Of a stretch of DNA of 64,000 nt, positions 40,597 through 51,101 are shown one piece after another (the stretch's first letter is position 1; each line of letters begins with the position of its first letter). The stretch is from assembly GCA_001661245.1 (NCBI GenBank), contig KV454016.1:165868-229867 (forward strand), given 5' to 3'. The notes under the pieces are model-generated. The model worked only from the letters and a program-made list of their open reading frames with translations, made no database searches and was not told the origin of the DNA. A program made the translations under genes and the position numbers. The DNA is from Pachysolen tannophilus NRRL Y-2460. Its lineage: Eukaryota; Ascomycota; Pichiomycetes; Alaninales; Pachysolenaceae.

Positions 40597-41531
40597 ATGG
40601 AGAAAGATCAAGTTATTGTTTCATTAATTGTATGTAATGACTTGAATTGAAATTTTTCAAAAAAGAAAAAATTAATTTATTTATTAACCTTCTTTTTTTT
40701 GTTTGGTATTAGAGTGGTGGAGCCGCTGGAACAGCTACAGATATTGCATTTTTCCCCATTGATACCTTGAAGACTAGGCTTCAGGCAAAAGGCGGGTTTT
40801 TCCAAAATGGTGGCTGGAAGGGGGTATATCGTGGTTTAGGATCTGCTGTGGTGGCATCTGCTCCATCAAGTGCTTTATTTTTCGTTACTTATGATTCTTG
40901 TAAAGTTTTTTTCAAAGGATATTTGAAACCATATTTCCATAATGAAGATAATTTATTACACGTTACTCATATAATTAGTGGTTCATTAGGTGAAATAATG
41001 GCTTGTCTTTTCAGAGTTCCTGCTGAAGTTGTAAAACAAAGAACTCAAGCATCACATTTTAAATCATCTTTAGAAGCCTTTAAATTTTTATTAAAAGATC
41101 AAAATAATGAAGGTTTAATAAGAGGTTTCTATAGAGGTTGGAATACTACAATTTTAAGAGAAATTCCATTTACTTCAATTCAATATCCATTATATGAATT
41201 TTTGAAAAAAAAATGGGCTTTTTATGAAGAAAATAATAAAATATCACCATTACAAGGTGCTACATGTGGATCAATTGCAGGAGGTACTGCAGCTGCTTTA
41301 ACAACACCATTGGACGTTTTGAAAACAAGAATCATGTTACATAAGGAAAGAATTGGTTTAGTAGCATTAACAAAAAATTTAATAAAAGAAGAAGGTTTTA
41401 AATCTTTATTAAATGGAATGGTACCTAGAATCTTATGGATAAGTGCTGGTGGATTCATATATTTAGGAATGTACGAAACTGTGCACTTTATATTAACTGA
41501 GAGAAATGAAATAAATAAAAAATTACAATAA
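40597..41531 (+). CDS. PET8: Mitochondrial S-adenosylmethionine carrier Pet8
   Basis: Pet8/Sam5 (SLC25A26 type) imports SAM into the matrix. Exon 1 is 40597-40629 (MEKDQVIVSLI). The intron 40630-40712 has donor GTATGT and acceptor TATTAG. Exon 2 is 40713-41531. The product is 283 residues. The spliced N-terminus reads SLISGGAAGTATDIAFFPIDTLKTRLQAKGGFF, carrying the first carrier signature PxDxxKTR. The second is RVPAEVVKQR and the third TTPLDVLKTRIM. GWKGVYRGLGSAVVASAPSSALFF is typical of SAM carriers. Six membrane helices are expected. The tRNA-Lys gene follows on the opposite strand. Confidence 0.96.
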
Positions 41532-41645
41532 CTTTATAGATATACTAATAGACTAACATTTCATAGATAGATAGATAGTAGTAGATAGATAGTAGTAGTA
41601 ATAAAAAAAAAAATTTTAGAGTGTAGAAAAAAAAAAAAAATAGGA

Positions 41646-41749
41646 CTCCTCATCAGGGGCTCGAACCCTGGACATTTCGGTCGACTTCTTTGTCTCGAAA
41701 TGAAACAATCCTTAAAAGCCGAACGCTCTACCAACTGAGCTAATAAGGA
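41646..41749 (-). tRNA. tRNA-Lys(TTT), intron-containing
   Basis: A 104-nt gene whose mature part is 73 nt. The acceptor pairs TCCTTAT with ATGAGGA, discriminator G. The D arm is GCTCAGTTGGTAGAGC. The anticodon stem TTCGG/CCGAA encloses loop CTTTTAA, anticodon TTT. A 31-nt intron follows the base after the anticodon, the canonical place. The T arm is CAGGG-TTCGAGC-CCCTG. It closely matches the S. cerevisiae tRNA-Lys(UUU) body, which also has an intron. A 14-T run (on the minus strand) just past the 3' end (41627-41640) is the Pol III terminator. Confidence 0.97.
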
Positions 41750-41955
41750 TAGTCCGTTGATGTAGCAAATAAATTTTTCCTGCTTTGATGTTTAAGTTCC
41801 AGATTTTTCAGTTCCAGTATTAGTAATATTAATTATTTACTATATGAAATTGATCATCTTTATTACCTACACAGTACTGAAAAAAAAGCAAAAAAGCAAA
41901 AATAAAAAAAAAACTCGGATATATATTTCTTAAGGATAGTTAGTTAAGAAGAAAT

Positions 41956-43020
41956 TTATTTGTAAACAACAAGTTGCTTTAATTTTTTAGAATCGGTAAA
42001 AGCATTCTTGTAAATTTGTAAAAATTCCTCATCTGTAAGGTTATCCAAATGAACAACTTTTTCTTCAACATCAATATCACCAATGACACCATCATGCATT
42101 AATTTTAATGCTTCATGAACGGATTTAATCTTACCATTAATATCCTTTTTAGCATTTTCAGTAACCCAGTATCCAACACATTTAACATTTTCAAAAGTTA
42201 ATTTATGAATTGGAATTTTAACTGGACCTAAAATCATTGCACCATAAGTTACAAAGACACCTTCTGGTGAAACTTTTGAAACAACACCTGTTGCCGAGTC
42301 ACCACCAATACAATTTAATCCTAATTTAATAATTGAACCTTTTGTCCATTCTTTAATTGTTGATTCAAATTCAGGTGAAGTATTTTCATCTTCTGTAATA
42401 ACTTTTGTTGCACCTAAATCATATAATTTTTTTTTCAATTCTTCAATATTTGGTCTATTTCTAACAACATTAAGAGTTTTAATACCCATTTTTTTCGCAA
42501 TTTGAATAACAAATTTACCAACAACAGAATTAGACCCATTTTGAATAACCCATTCACCTGGTTTAACATCAGTTAAAGTAGTTAAAAGTTGTAAAGCAGT
42601 ACAACCATTAACTGAAACAGTAGTTGCTTGAGCCATTGAAACATAATTTTTAGGAATTTTAATCAATTGATCTTCAGCTGTCTTTGAATAAGTTCTCCAA
42701 GTACCAGTATTAACATGAAGTGGAATACACCAATCACCAATCTTAAAATCTTTAACTTTTGAACCAACTTTAATAATTTTAAATAAACCTTCATTACCAG
42801 CAACAGCACTTGGTTCCTTAGTACCCAAAGAAGTATCCATTGGAGGCCTTGAAGGATAAATACCCAGAATTTGAATCAAATCAGATGGGTTAATTGGCAG
42901 TGCTACCGATTGTAATAAAACTTCATCATCAACCGGATCAGAAATTGTATATTGATGAACCTTAATCTCACTAAGTGGATCACCATAATTGGAATAAATA
43001 ATTGCCCTAGAAGTAACCAT
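41956..43020 (-). CDS. ETR1: Mitochondrial 2-enoyl thioester reductase Etr1
   Basis: Etr1 (MECR family) does the last reduction of mitochondrial fatty acid synthesis with NADPH. ATG at 43020, 354 residues. Blocks: PINPSDLIQILGIYPSRPP, AVAGNEGLFKIIKVGSKVKDFKIGDW, the catalytic-Tyr region TWRTYSKTAEDQLIKIP, VIQNGSNSVVGKFVIQIAKKMG (nucleotide loop) and LNCIGGDSATG. The in-frame CTG at 42898-42900 (residue 41) falls on the second Ala of LAAPINPSD, conserved from yeast to human MECR, and supports CTG=Ala. A second CTG at 42865 lies at a variable site. The N-terminus is short, so mitochondrial targeting is not obvious. Confidence 0.94.
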   Translation of the reverse strand: MVTSRAIIYSNYGDPLSEIKVHQYTISDPVDDEVLLQSVALPINPSDLIQILGIYPSRPPMDTSLGTKEPSAVAGNEGLFKIIKVGSKVKDFKIGDWCIPLHVNTGTWRTYSKTAEDQLIKIPKNYVSMAQATTVSVNGCTALQLLTTLTDVKPGEWVIQNGSNSVVGKFVIQIAKKMGIKTLNVVRNRPNIEELKKKLYDLGATKVITEDENTSPEFESTIKEWTKGSIIKLGLNCIGGDSATGVVSKVSPEGVFVTYGAMILGPVKIPIHKLTFENVKCVGYWVTENAKKDINGKIKSVHEALKLMHDGVIGDIDVEEKVVHLDNLTDEEFLQIYKNAFTDSKKLKQLVVYK

Positions 43021-43333
43021 TTTTTCTATACCTTTTTTTTAAAACCTTTTTTTTTACTTCTGTTAAAAAAATCAATTATTTTTTTAAATTTATATATTAT
43101 TCTTAATTATGTTAAATCAGCAATTAGCAAATATATATATATATATATATATATACTTCTTTTCTTTTGTAAGAAATTCCGATCAATTGAATTCCTAAAA
43201 ATTAATTACCAATTATGCAAGATGAGCGTTTTCCTCTTTAAAAAAAAATTTTTTTACCGTTTTTCTATTGCTAAATAAAGTTTCTAGAATATGTATGTAT
43301 TTAGTACTATAAAAAGTATAATTAGTGCATCGG

Positions 43334-45142
43334 TTAATCAGAATCATTTTCTTCATTAAAATAGAACCCAAATCCAAATTTTTTTTCAGTTTGATTTTCA
43401 TCTTTTTTAGTTATGATGTTATGTAATAAAGAGTTATTATTCAGATTAGTTAAGTTAGACCATTTTTTTTTATTATTTTTCTGTTGTTGTAATTCTAATT
43501 CTGAATTTTGTAATTCTTTTTCGTACCCATTTTGGATTAATAGTTCTTTAAACATTGAATAAATTGGTAATTTCAAATTATGATTTATTTTTTGAATTAA
43601 TAACTCTCCTATATCTTCATCTGGATTTGTTAGATTTTCATTTCTATAATAATTTTCTATAAATTTTTTAAATTCTAGTATATTTTCATTTTTAGTTTCT
43701 GTTCTTTTCACTAAAATTTTTAATGATTCTATAATTTTCTTTGGATAAAATCCAGAAATTTGTAAATCTTTATTTTTGAAAAAATTTAAAACTGTAGGTA
43801 ATTTGATTAGTGGAACAAAATTTTGTGTTAGAGCAACACAATCATCAATATTAATAACAGCATGCCACCAACAAGATGGAACATAAAGACATTCACCAGG
43901 AAAAGTAATAGCAACTACGCATTTACCTTCTTTTGCCATCTTTAAAGCATCATTGTAAAAACCTGAAATACACCATTCTGCAATCCCTATTGGGGAAGTA
44001 ACTTCATCTTCTTTTAAATCAGTACTTACTCCAGGTGGAACAACATTTGGAGGAGTCATTACCCATAATTTCTTACCGCTTAATGTGGTATTCCATGCAG
44101 ATGTATGATTGGGATCTTTATGAAATGTTGATCCACTTCTCTTGGGTCCTACTATTAACCATGCATGATCTGGTCTACATTCAACAAGTTCTAATTTCCC
44201 CGATTTTTTAATAGATGATTCATCAAATACTTTAAATAAATCATCTTGGAAACAATCGGGAACTTTATACTCTTTTATTAATTGTTTCATGGCATCACTT
44301 CTCGCATCAAAAAGATATAATGGAGATTCATCTTGATTTTTGTCAAAATATTCAGAATATAAAGATAAAGGCCATTTAACTGCTTCTTGTCTAAATTTTA
44401 CATTGGGAAATCTTTCCAATAATGAATCAATTGTCCAATTAGGCCACCTTTTAGAAAAACTATTAGTCAATATAAATGGTCTACCATGCCAAACATTTCT
44501 AAAGTTTTCAAGTGACATTTCACTTTCATTTAATCTAGGTATTCTACCAGGTAATTCATCAATTATATCTGTTGTAACACCTTTTAAATGATAAGAATAT
44601 TCTTCTGCTATTAATTTTGAAAAAAGTTCTTCATAATTAACCTGAGAACACTGATATGGTCTATATAGTAAATCCGAACATAAAAGATCTCCAGAGCACT
44701 TAACTTTGGCTTCTATATTTTCTGGCAAGTTCAATAAACTTCTTCTCCATGAACCTTGCCATTTCAAAAAATCTAATGGGTTATTCATATAAATTTGTCT
44801 CCAAAGTTCTTCACTCCAACAATATGCATAAATAACTCTTGAACAGTGACTTAAATTCATCAAATCTTTTGGATCATTTAAATATGATAACACTTCCAAC
44901 AATACATCTTCTGGGAAAACACTTAATGTTCCCATCTGTAAATTTTTGTTAATTTGATATTTTGAATCTGCTAATAATGAATTCCCCAAAGGTTTAACAC
45001 CTAAAGGATGCTTAGGAGTAAAAGTATAGTTTGGTATTGGTAAATGATGAACATCCCTTTTAAATCCTTCTATACGTTGTCTCTTGCTATTTCTTTCTTC
45101 AAAAGACTCCTTGGAGTCTATAGACTTTATTATGGTCAGCAT
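43334..45142 (-). CDS. F-box / JmjC-domain protein (JMJD6-like)
   Basis: A predicted Fe(II)/2-oxoglutarate hydroxylase or demethylase fused to an F-box. ATG at 45142, 602 residues. A basic N-terminus is followed by the F-box (about 72-118, LSVFPEDVLLEVLSYLNDPKDLMNLSHCSRVIYAY). The JmjC domain (about 215-445) has HWLI-like DHAWLIVGPKRSGSTFHKDPNHTSAW, with iron ligands His341 and Asp343. The third ligand is His427 in YVPSCWWHAVIN. KKLWVMTPP supplies the 2-oxoglutarate side. The C-terminal third is Asn/Glu/Lys-rich. The family is known in fungi, but S. cerevisiae lacks a clear copy. The substrate is unknown. Confidence 0.85.
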   Translation of the reverse strand: MLTIIKSIDSKESFEERNSKRQRIEGFKRDVHHLPIPNYTFTPKHPLGVKPLGNSLLADSKYQINKNLQMGTLSVFPEDVLLEVLSYLNDPKDLMNLSHCSRVIYAYCWSEELWRQIYMNNPLDFLKWQGSWRRSLLNLPENIEAKVKCSGDLLCSDLLYRPYQCSQVNYEELFSKLIAEEYSYHLKGVTTDIIDELPGRIPRLNESEMSLENFRNVWHGRPFILTNSFSKRWPNWTIDSLLERFPNVKFRQEAVKWPLSLYSEYFDKNQDESPLYLFDARSDAMKQLIKEYKVPDCFQDDLFKVFDESSIKKSGKLELVECRPDHAWLIVGPKRSGSTFHKDPNHTSAWNTTLSGKKLWVMTPPNVVPPGVSTDLKEDEVTSPIGIAEWCISGFYNDALKMAKEGKCVVAITFPGECLYVPSCWWHAVINIDDCVALTQNFVPLIKLPTVLNFFKNKDLQISGFYPKKIIESLKILVKRTETKNENILEFKKFIENYYRNENLTNPDEDIGELLIQKINHNLKLPIYSMFKELLIQNGYEKELQNSELELQQQKNNKKKWSNLTNLNNNSLLHNIITKKDENQTEKKFGFGFYFNEENDSD

Positions 45143-45437
45143 TACCGTTGATATATATCAAGAAGAAGATAGATAGAGATTTTATATGTATGTGAAAATT
45201 TTTAGATTTAAATAATGTAGTGTAGTGTGCATGAAAACGAAGAGGTATTAAATATTTAATACCGAAAAGTGAATGAGTGAGTGTTAGTGAGTAAGTACAA
45301 TAGATTTACAATTATAGAATTAATAAAAGATTTAACCAACTAAAAGGAATTAATCGAATAATACTAGAAAATCTAGCTAATCTTTTTAAAAAGATGATAA
45401 TGAATTTGAGGTAAGTATATACAAAAAAGATTAATTA

Positions 45438-45468
<31 letters not shown>

Positions 45469-45489
45469 TTGTTTTATGTGTTGTGTTGC
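45143..45489. other. F-box/JmjC promoter and MRPL32 3' side
   Basis: Holds GTGTAGTG/GAGTGAGTG words near 45221-45290 and a TA tract at 45443-45468. No gene is seen. Confidence 0.4.
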
Positions 45490-46062
45490 TTAATCATGTT
45501 CAACAGGTAAGCTCTTTGGACGTTTTTGTAAATATTCCTTCTTCCTAAGTATTTTTTCTTCTTCACTTTCTTTCTTCCCAGGATATAAAATTTTTGAATC
45601 TATTTCATTACTAAATTCTTCTTCATAAGGTTTTGGTTTAAAACTAAGTTCAACATCTTTCCAATACCTTTTAATTTGACCAACACAATGCATACACAAG
45701 AAATGAGACCTTTTATAATTCCCACAAGTTGGACATCTATTTAAATTATGCAAAAATTTAATTTGTTTATCACCTGGAGCTAATAATTTTTGTCTTTTCT
45801 TTTGATGAGAAACTTTCTTCTTTGGTGCAGCTTTCAATAATCCATTATCTATGAAAAATGGAGATTTCTCAGAGCTCCCATTTTGAGATAATTCTTCTCC
45901 CAATTCAATCAATCTTGGATCAATATTACCATTATCATTTTCAGAAAATCCCTTTTTCAACCCAATTTGAATTTCTATACTAGGTATTCTCGGTAAAAAA
46001 TTTGAAACCCTGCCTATAACCGCTCCAACAGCAATCACGGCCTCTCTCAGAACAAACAGCAT
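45490..46062 (-). CDS. MRPL32: Mitochondrial ribosomal protein bL32m, Mrpl32
   Basis: Mrpl32 is a large-subunit mitoribosomal protein, known in yeast as the substrate matured by the m-AAA protease. The ATG at 46062 gives 190 residues; a TTG six codons upstream is rejected. With CTG read as Ala the N-terminus is MAFVAREAVIAVGAVIG, a plausible mitochondrial presequence. The core is AAPKKKVSHQKKRQKLLAPGDKQIKFLHNLNRC. The zinc site CPTC...CMHC follows (C-x2-C and C-x2-C). ILYPGKKESEEEK and KRPKSL at the end match the yeast orthologue. It diverges from CDC10. Confidence 0.94.
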   Translation of the reverse strand: MLFVLREAVIAVGAVIGRVSNFLPRIPSIEIQIGLKKGFSENDNGNIDPRLIELGEELSQNGSSEKSPFFIDNGLLKAAPKKKVSHQKKRQKLLAPGDKQIKFLHNLNRCPTCGNYKRSHFLCMHCVGQIKRYWKDVELSFKPKPYEEEFSNEIDSKILYPGKKESEEEKILRKKEYLQKRPKSLPVEHD

Positions 46063-46715
46063 TATAAACAGAGAAACCAAACACTATGAAATAAATATAT
46101 ACATATATATATATATAAATATAATTCAAAGTCAATAATAAAAAAAAAAAAAAAAAAAAAAAAAAGAAAAAAGTGAAAAATTACTTATTACAATGAGCAA
46201 AATCGTAAATGAGTGAACAAAATGCATTTAACTTAAAAAAACGTTTTGCGCTTTTTTATGCAAAAACAAAAAAACAAAAAAAAACGTAAAGTCGTTTGAT
46301 TTAGCTCAAATTACCAAAAATGGATACAGCCCCGGAGTTATTCTAATTTTTTTGCTTTTCTGGTCGTGTTTGTATATTCAAAATTACCAAAACGGAAGTG
46401 TCTTTTTTTTTTTGCTGTCTCTTTTCTGTGACACTATTTTTATGACACGTCACTACTTTCATTTTCGAATTTTTTTTTGTTTTTTTTTTGTTTTGTGCTT
46501 CTTTTTTTTTTTTTTTTTGTTTTTTTGTAACAAAGGGGGAATTTTAAACGCGTTGAAACGTTTATATATAATATATAATATATATATAATATAATATATA
46601 TATGATCAATCTATTTTTTTAAATAATCAATCATTATTGGAATTAGGGGCAAATCAACTGGAACTGGTTTTTGAAAATTATTGAAAATCAGGAGGGGAAA
46701 GAAAAAATAAGAAAG
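46063..46715. other. MRPL32/CDC10 divergent promoter
   Basis: Contains A-runs (46140-46165), T-runs, a GACACGTCAC word near 46443, and TA tracts at 46563-46605. A minor plus-strand frame is poly-Phe low complexity. No further gene is seen. Confidence 0.4.
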
Positions 46716-47711
46716 ATGACAACTGCTACTACTTCAACAACTGCGGCGGTTAGTTCCACGATTCAACCAAAGAGTTATGTTGGTTTTGATACAATTACTT
46801 CACAAATTGAGAATAGATTGTTGAAAAGAGGTTTTCAATTTAATGTTATGTGTGTTGGTCATTCTGGTTTAGGTAAATCAACTTTAGTTAATACATTATT
46901 TTCATCACATCTTGTTGATTCTAATGGTAGAAAAAATGTTTATGAACCAATTGAAAAAACTTCAGAAATTAAAGTTAGCTCACATAATTTAATGGAAAGT
47001 AATGTTAATTTAAAAATTAATATTATTGATACTCCTGGTTTTGGAGATCAAATTAATAATGATAGATGTTGGGAACCTATTGTTAAATACATTAAAGAAC
47101 AACATTCACAATATTTAAGAAAAGAATTAACTGCACAACGTGAAAGATATATTGTTGATAATAGAGTTCATTGTGTATTATACTTTATTACACCAAATAA
47201 TAAAGGTTTAAAAAATTTAGATAAAATTGTTTTAAAAAAATTGTGTGATATTGCTAATGTGGTTCCAATTATTGCTAAATCAGATTCATTAACTATAGAA
47301 GAAAGATTAAATTTTAAAAAAACATTACAAGAAGAATTTGCTGCAAATGATTTTAAAATTTATCCTTATGATACAGAAGATTTATATGATGAAGAATTAC
47401 AATTAAATAAAGATATTAGATCTTTAATTCCATTTGCAGTTGTTGGTTCTGAAAAGGAAATTACAACAGAAAAAGGTGAAATTGTTAGAGGTAGAAAGAC
47501 AAGATGGGGATCAATTAATATTGAAGATATTCAACAATGTGAATTTGTTTATTTAAGAGATTTTTTAACAAGAACACATTTACAAGATTTAATTGAAACT
47601 ACTGCTTCAATCCATTATGAAGGTTTCCGTTCAAAACAATTATTAGCTTTGAAAAACAATGCAAATTCAGGTAATAGAGCTTCTTCAACAACACAAAATG
47701 GATTCCATTAA
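46716..47711 (+). CDS. CDC10: Septin Cdc10
   Basis: Cdc10 is the central septin of the bud-neck octamer. The ATG at 46716 gives 331 residues; a TTG 15 codons upstream is rejected. A Thr/Ala-rich start leads into PKSYVGFDTITSQIENRLLKRGFQFNVM, which is diagnostic for Cdc10. GTPase motifs are GHSGLGKST (G1), DTPGFG (G3) and AKSD (G4). The septin-unique element is near GRKTRWGSINIEDIQQCEFVYLRDFLIRTHLQDLIETT. Like other Cdc10 proteins it has no long C-terminal coiled coil. No in-frame CTG was noticed. Confidence 0.96.
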   Translation: MTTATTSTTAAVSSTIQPKSYVGFDTITSQIENRLLKRGFQFNVMCVGHSGLGKSTLVNTLFSSHLVDSNGRKNVYEPIEKTSEIKVSSHNLMESNVNLKINIIDTPGFGDQINNDRCWEPIVKYIKEQHSQYLRKELTAQRERYIVDNRVHCVLYFITPNNKGLKNLDKIVLKKLCDIANVVPIIAKSDSLTIEERLNFKKTLQEEFAANDFKIYPYDTEDLYDEELQLNKDIRSLIPFAVVGSEKEITTEKGEIVRGRKTRWGSINIEDIQQCEFVYLRDFLTRTHLQDLIETTASIHYEGFRSKQLLALKNNANSGNRASSTTQNGFH

Positions 47712-48242
47712 ATTTAATAAACATATAGACTAAACCCAAAAGCAAACGTTTTCTCCCCTTATTCTTATTCGGTTTTTTTTTTTCTTTTTTTTTTTTTTNT
47801 TTTTTTTTGTTTTNNNNNNNNNNNNNNNNNNNNNNNNNNNNNNNNNNNNNNNNNNNNNNNNNNNNNNNNNNNNNNNNNNNNNNNNNNNNNNNNNNNNNNN
47901 NNNNNNNNNNNNNNNNNNNNNNNNNNNNNNNNNNNNNNNNNNNNNNNNNNNNNNNNNNNNNNNNNNNNNNNNNNNNNNNNNNNNNNNNNNNNNNNNNNNN
48001 NNNNNNNNNNNNNNNNNNNNNNNNNNNNNNNNNNNNNNNNNNNNNNNNNNNNNNNNNNNNNNNNNNNNNNNNNNNNNNNNNNNNNNNNNNNNNNNNNNNN
48101 NNNNNNNNNNNNNNNNNNNNNNNNNNNNNNNNNNNNNNNNNNNNNAAAAAAAAAAAAAAAAAAAAAATTAAATAAAAATAAATAAGTACTAAAACAAAAA
48201 AAGAACGAATGTAAAATTAAGTCTAAATTAAATTTAATCTAA
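47712..48242. other. CDC10/glycogenin convergent spacer with assembly gap
   Basis: T-runs from 47774, a lone N at 47799, then 332 Ns (47814-48145), then an A-run to 48167. Nothing can be said about the hidden sequence. Open frames drawn across the Ns are artefacts. Confidence 0.95.
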
Positions 48243-49373
48243 TCAGTCATCTTCAAGATTTAATTGTTCCATGTCAAAATCTCCTTTTAACACTTCTGGA
48301 ATTTCGGTAAATACCCTTGTTGGATCTCTACGATAAGCTTCCCATGGGAAAATAGGAGGAGGCAATTCTTCATTTATAACTTCATCAGATAAAATAGGTT
48401 CATTATTTTGTTCCTCAATATCAAGATCCCAAGTATTCACTAATTTTTCTTCAGCCAAATTTGGCAGTTGTGGCTCTTTGCCATATTTGTCTTGTAAAGA
48501 TGAAGAAGATTCTCCTGGAATGGTGATAACTGGTGGAGTAATTCCCGATGAAGCTTCAAAAATTTTACCAGCTTCATAACCAAAATAATTTTTATCAAAT
48601 TCTTCCCACCATAATTTATGGAAATTTTTCAAATTTCCTGTAAAATAATTTTCTATATCTCTTGAAAACCAAGGTTTTTTATTACCAATGAAATGTAATA
48701 CTTTAATATCTTGATGAAATCTATTGTATGCAGGTAAATATTCATAAGAATTTTCCAATGTAATTAAATTAGTATTAACTGTGACATTGTTTATATATGG
48801 TAACCTTAGCCATTTATTTAAAAAAAATTCATTTAATAACCCTTGATCAGCTCCATCAAATGAAGAGTCTAATTCTTGAGATTTAATTAAAAGTTTTTCA
48901 AAAATTTCTTTACTTGGTCTTAAAACTAAAACCCCTGAATTAAAAATATCCGGCCAACTAGATTCCAGACAAGCTGCAATATCATAATTTGATCCTTTTA
49001 AAATATTAAATAATCCATTTAAGTTTTTCAAAGGTAAAACATCACAATCTAGATAAATTAAAAAATCATAATCAGTTTGATCAAATATCAGAATTTTAGT
49101 CAATGTCTTAAATAAATCTGGTCTGTTCAAAATTCTTAAATTTTTCTCTGATGTAGAAATTATAGGTTCAATTTCAATAATCTTATCAAATTCTTCTGAA
49201 ACTAATTCAAGTGTCTTCTCAGAAAGCCCTGTTGCATCAATTAATAGTATCACGTCATTTTCAGTGGTCTTTTTCAATGTTTTCAGTAACAATAAAGCAC
49301 CTGGCAAATAATCGTCATTCAATAAAATAGTGATATATGCATCTTTTGAATGTTGCTCCGATATTGAAGACAT
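48243..49373 (-). CDS. GLG1: Glycogenin (Glg1/Glg2 type)
   Basis: Glycogenin (GT8) self-glucosylates to prime glycogen synthesis. ATG at 49373, 376 residues. AYITILLNDDYLPGALLLLKTLK starts the nucleotide-binding fold. LIYLDCDVLPLKNL holds the DxD manganese motif. SSWPDIFNSGVLVLRPS and DGADQGLLNEFF are the sugar-transfer blocks. HFIGNKKPW follows. The C-terminal IFPWEAYRRDPTRVF resembles the glycogen-synthase-binding tail of yeast glycogenins. S. cerevisiae has two copies and I cannot tell which is the orthologue. An in-frame CTG near 48966 lies just before SSWPD. Confidence 0.93.
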   Translation of the reverse strand: MSSISEQHSKDAYITILLNDDYLPGALLLLKTLKKTTENDVILLIDATGLSEKTLELVSEEFDKIIEIEPIISTSEKNLRILNRPDLFKTLTKILIFDQTDYDFLIYLDCDVLPLKNLNGLFNILKGSNYDIAACLESSWPDIFNSGVLVLRPSKEIFEKLLIKSQELDSSFDGADQGLLNEFFLNKWLRLPYINNVTVNTNLITLENSYEYLPAYNRFHQDIKVLHFIGNKKPWFSRDIENYFTGNLKNFHKLWWEEFDKNYFGYEAGKIFEASSGITPPVITIPGESSSSLQDKYGKEPQLPNLAEEKLVNTWDLDIEEQNNEPILSDEVINEELPPPIFPWEAYRRDPTRVFTEIPEVLKGDFDMEQLNLEDD

Positions 49374-49815
49374 TATGATATGACTATGAAATAAAGAGAA
49401 TGGAGATCTACATTTGAATAGTATTGATTAATTGTTAATTCAATCGTTTGTTTTAATACTTGATTCATTTTTTTTTTTTTTTATTTTTTATTTTTTTTCT
49501 TTAAAAAGAATAAAAAATAATAATAATTATTTTTCGTTAGACGCAGGACGTACAACTATAATTATTACAAGGAATATTAATTACCTATTAATTATATTCT
49601 TATCAAAAAAAGAAAAAGGAAAAAAAAAAAGAAAGATGAATAAAAACATAGTAAAGTAAAGGTTCTAATCCGTATCTCCTAATTGTTTCATTTATGCTTC
49701 TGTCTGCAAACCGATAAGAAAAACAATAGATTAATACACTACTTTCAATTTAAACATCTCATTTTACCATAGTATATATAATTTTTTTCTATGAAACATC
49801 CATAAAAATTACAAA
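49374..49815. other. Glycogenin promoter / Myb-like gene 3' side
   Basis: T- and A-runs only; no gene and no recognised motif. Confidence 0.35.
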
Positions 49816-51047
49816 TTACTCAAATCTGTAATTTTGTGGTTGTTGCTGCCCATAGCTGTTGCTCATATCCTGATAGCTGCGGTTGTAATTTCCGTAATAT
49901 TCCTGACCGAATGGTTGTTGAGGGAGTCCTCCACCAAACGCAGATGGGTTATATTTGTTATATTGAAGCCCCGAAAACTGCAGCAGAGGTTGAGGGATCA
50001 TCTGAGGAAGTCTCAGCTGCAGTTGTTGCTGTAGTTGTTGTAGTTGCAGCTGCTGTTGTTGTTGTTGTTGCAGCTGTTGTTGTTGATGTTGATGTTGTTG
50101 TTGACGTGGTACGAGTTGATGATGCGATGGCAGCACTTGCTGTTGCACTTGTTGTACTTGTTGTTGTAGTTGTGTGTTTGATTGCTGCTGTTGTAAGCTC
50201 ACCGATGTATTTGTAGACAACACCCTTTGAGTTGAGACTGGAGTTGACTTACTGTTGGATCTTAATTTCATATACTCTTTGTAATACTCTTCAGTAACAC
50301 CAAAAGATTCAGGATCTCTTAAAAATAATATTTTAATAATTTCTTTACATTGTTTATCGGTAAAATGTTTACCAGTTGATTTTAATAATTCTTTTGCTAA
50401 GAATCTCCATTTCTCAACTTCTCCTTCGTCTACTAAACTCTGAAGGGTGGCAATATCTTCCGCGTTACATTCAGATGTACCTCCTCCTTGTTGACCGATT
50501 AAAACCTGATATCTATTTCTAGCAGCTAAGAAACTTCCAACTCCAGTTATATCTGCTACGTCAACCCATGATTTACCAGCTTTTTTCAATTGAACAATCA
50601 TTTGATCTTGTTCTTTCGAATATTTGGAACGTCTTCTTGCCCTACGAGGATGGTTTTCTTGTAATAATGACTCTGGATTAATAGGAGCAATTGATAGAGG
50701 AGGATGTGGTAATACTTTGGCTAAATTTTCAACCAAAGGACTAACTGGTGCATTGTGGTTAACAATCTGTTGTTGCAGAACTTTTGGTTGAGTATAATAG
50801 ATCGGATTGGCAATGCTAGGACCCCCAACACTAGTTACTGTACTATTCTTAGCATAAGTTTGAAATTGTTGTTGTTGTTGTTGTTGTTGTTCCCTATAAT
50901 ATTGGTGATGTGGATGCTGTAAATCTGCTTCATATGACAACTTGTTATCTCCAAGTTTGGTGTTATTATTATCACTACTATTATTATTATTATTATTAAT
51001 ATTATTATTATTATTATTATTAATATTATTAATATTATTATTATTAC

Positions 51048-51101
<54 letters not shown>

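Noticed and set aside
47807-48175. Open frame across the assembly gap
   Set aside because: It is composed of unknown bases.
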